From DAOUBP01 sp034432655 (GTDB taxonomy: Bacteria > Chloroflexota > Anaerolineae > CG2-30-64-16): 13,483 nucleotides of DNA. Made by a program: the position numbers and the translations under genes. Numbering within the stretch: the first letter of the stretch is position 1; each line of letters opens with the position of its first letter. The stretch covers positions 1-13,483 of the forward strand of contig DAOUBP010000095.1 in assembly GCA_034432655.1 (NCBI GenBank), written 5' to 3'. Below are positions 13,426 through 13,483 of the stretch, one piece after another. A model generated the notes under the pieces. The model ran no database searches and had not been told where the DNA came from. It was given only the letters and a program-made list of their open reading frames with translations.

Positions 13426-13483
13426 GAATTTACACAGCTTTCGGCATACAACCCAACCTCGTCCTGGCAGTCTAGTGGCAATG

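Overview
This window is a GC-rich bacterial chromosome segment (roughly 60% G+C by eye). I infer a member of the Chloroflexota, perhaps Anaerolineae/Caldilineae-like. The reasons are the gene mix (a eukaryotic-type UDP-glucose pyrophosphorylase, a TPR/BTAD regulator, a URO-D-family methyltransferase, a B12-binding radical SAM protein) and intergenic DNA full of short palindromes. This is inference from content; no rRNA or other phylogenetic marker is present.

Layout. 228-1070 (+) is a flavin split-barrel (pyridoxamine-phosphate-oxidase-like) protein. It converges tail to tail on 1090-2106 (-), a URO-D-superfamily, zinc-dependent methyltransferase-like protein. A 408-bp divergent gap holds the latter's promoter and a double-hairpin REP/BIME-like element. 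2515-3942 (+) is a B12-binding-domain radical SAM enzyme that converges, across a strong hairpin terminator at 3966-4003, on 4102-5616 (-), a lipid-anchored M1-type zinc metallopeptidase. A short divergent promoter region (5617-5792), with a palindrome between the two promoters, separates that peptidase from gatC (5793-6083) and gatA (start preferred at GTG 6298, end 7791). These are two of the three subunits of the tRNA-dependent amidotransferase; gatB is not here. Between gatC and gatA lie two tandem hairpins of identical geometry. Then come a 515-bp palindrome-rich gap (7792-8306), a eukaryotic-type UTP-glucose-1-phosphate uridylyltransferase with an extra C-terminal domain (8307-9908), a class I/II PLP aminotransferase (10015-11181), and a 644-residue regulator with N-terminal TPR-like helices and a C-terminal winged helix plus BTAD (11233-13167). 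At the right edge is a 3' fragment of a mazF/pemK toxin gene (-), cut off at a perfect 20-bp palindrome.

How the genes relate. Only gatC-gatA form a clear functional unit: Gln-tRNA(Gln)/Asn-tRNA(Asn) formation by transamidation, with GatB needed from elsewhere. The URO-D-like protein and the radical SAM protein are both from families that use or resemble cobalamin enzymes and are divergently transcribed, but no corrinoid protein or reductive activator is nearby, so a shared pathway is only a suggestion. The UGPase, the aminotransferase and the BTAD regulator point the same way but have separate gaps and need not be one operon.

I find no CRISPR array, tRNA, rRNA, transposase, phage gene or recognisable defence island. 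The most unusual features are the recurrent palindromic elements in nearly every gap, the duplicated hairpin module inside gatC-gatA, the C-terminal extension of the UGPase, the inverted domain order of the BTAD protein, and the truncated mazF at a palindrome.
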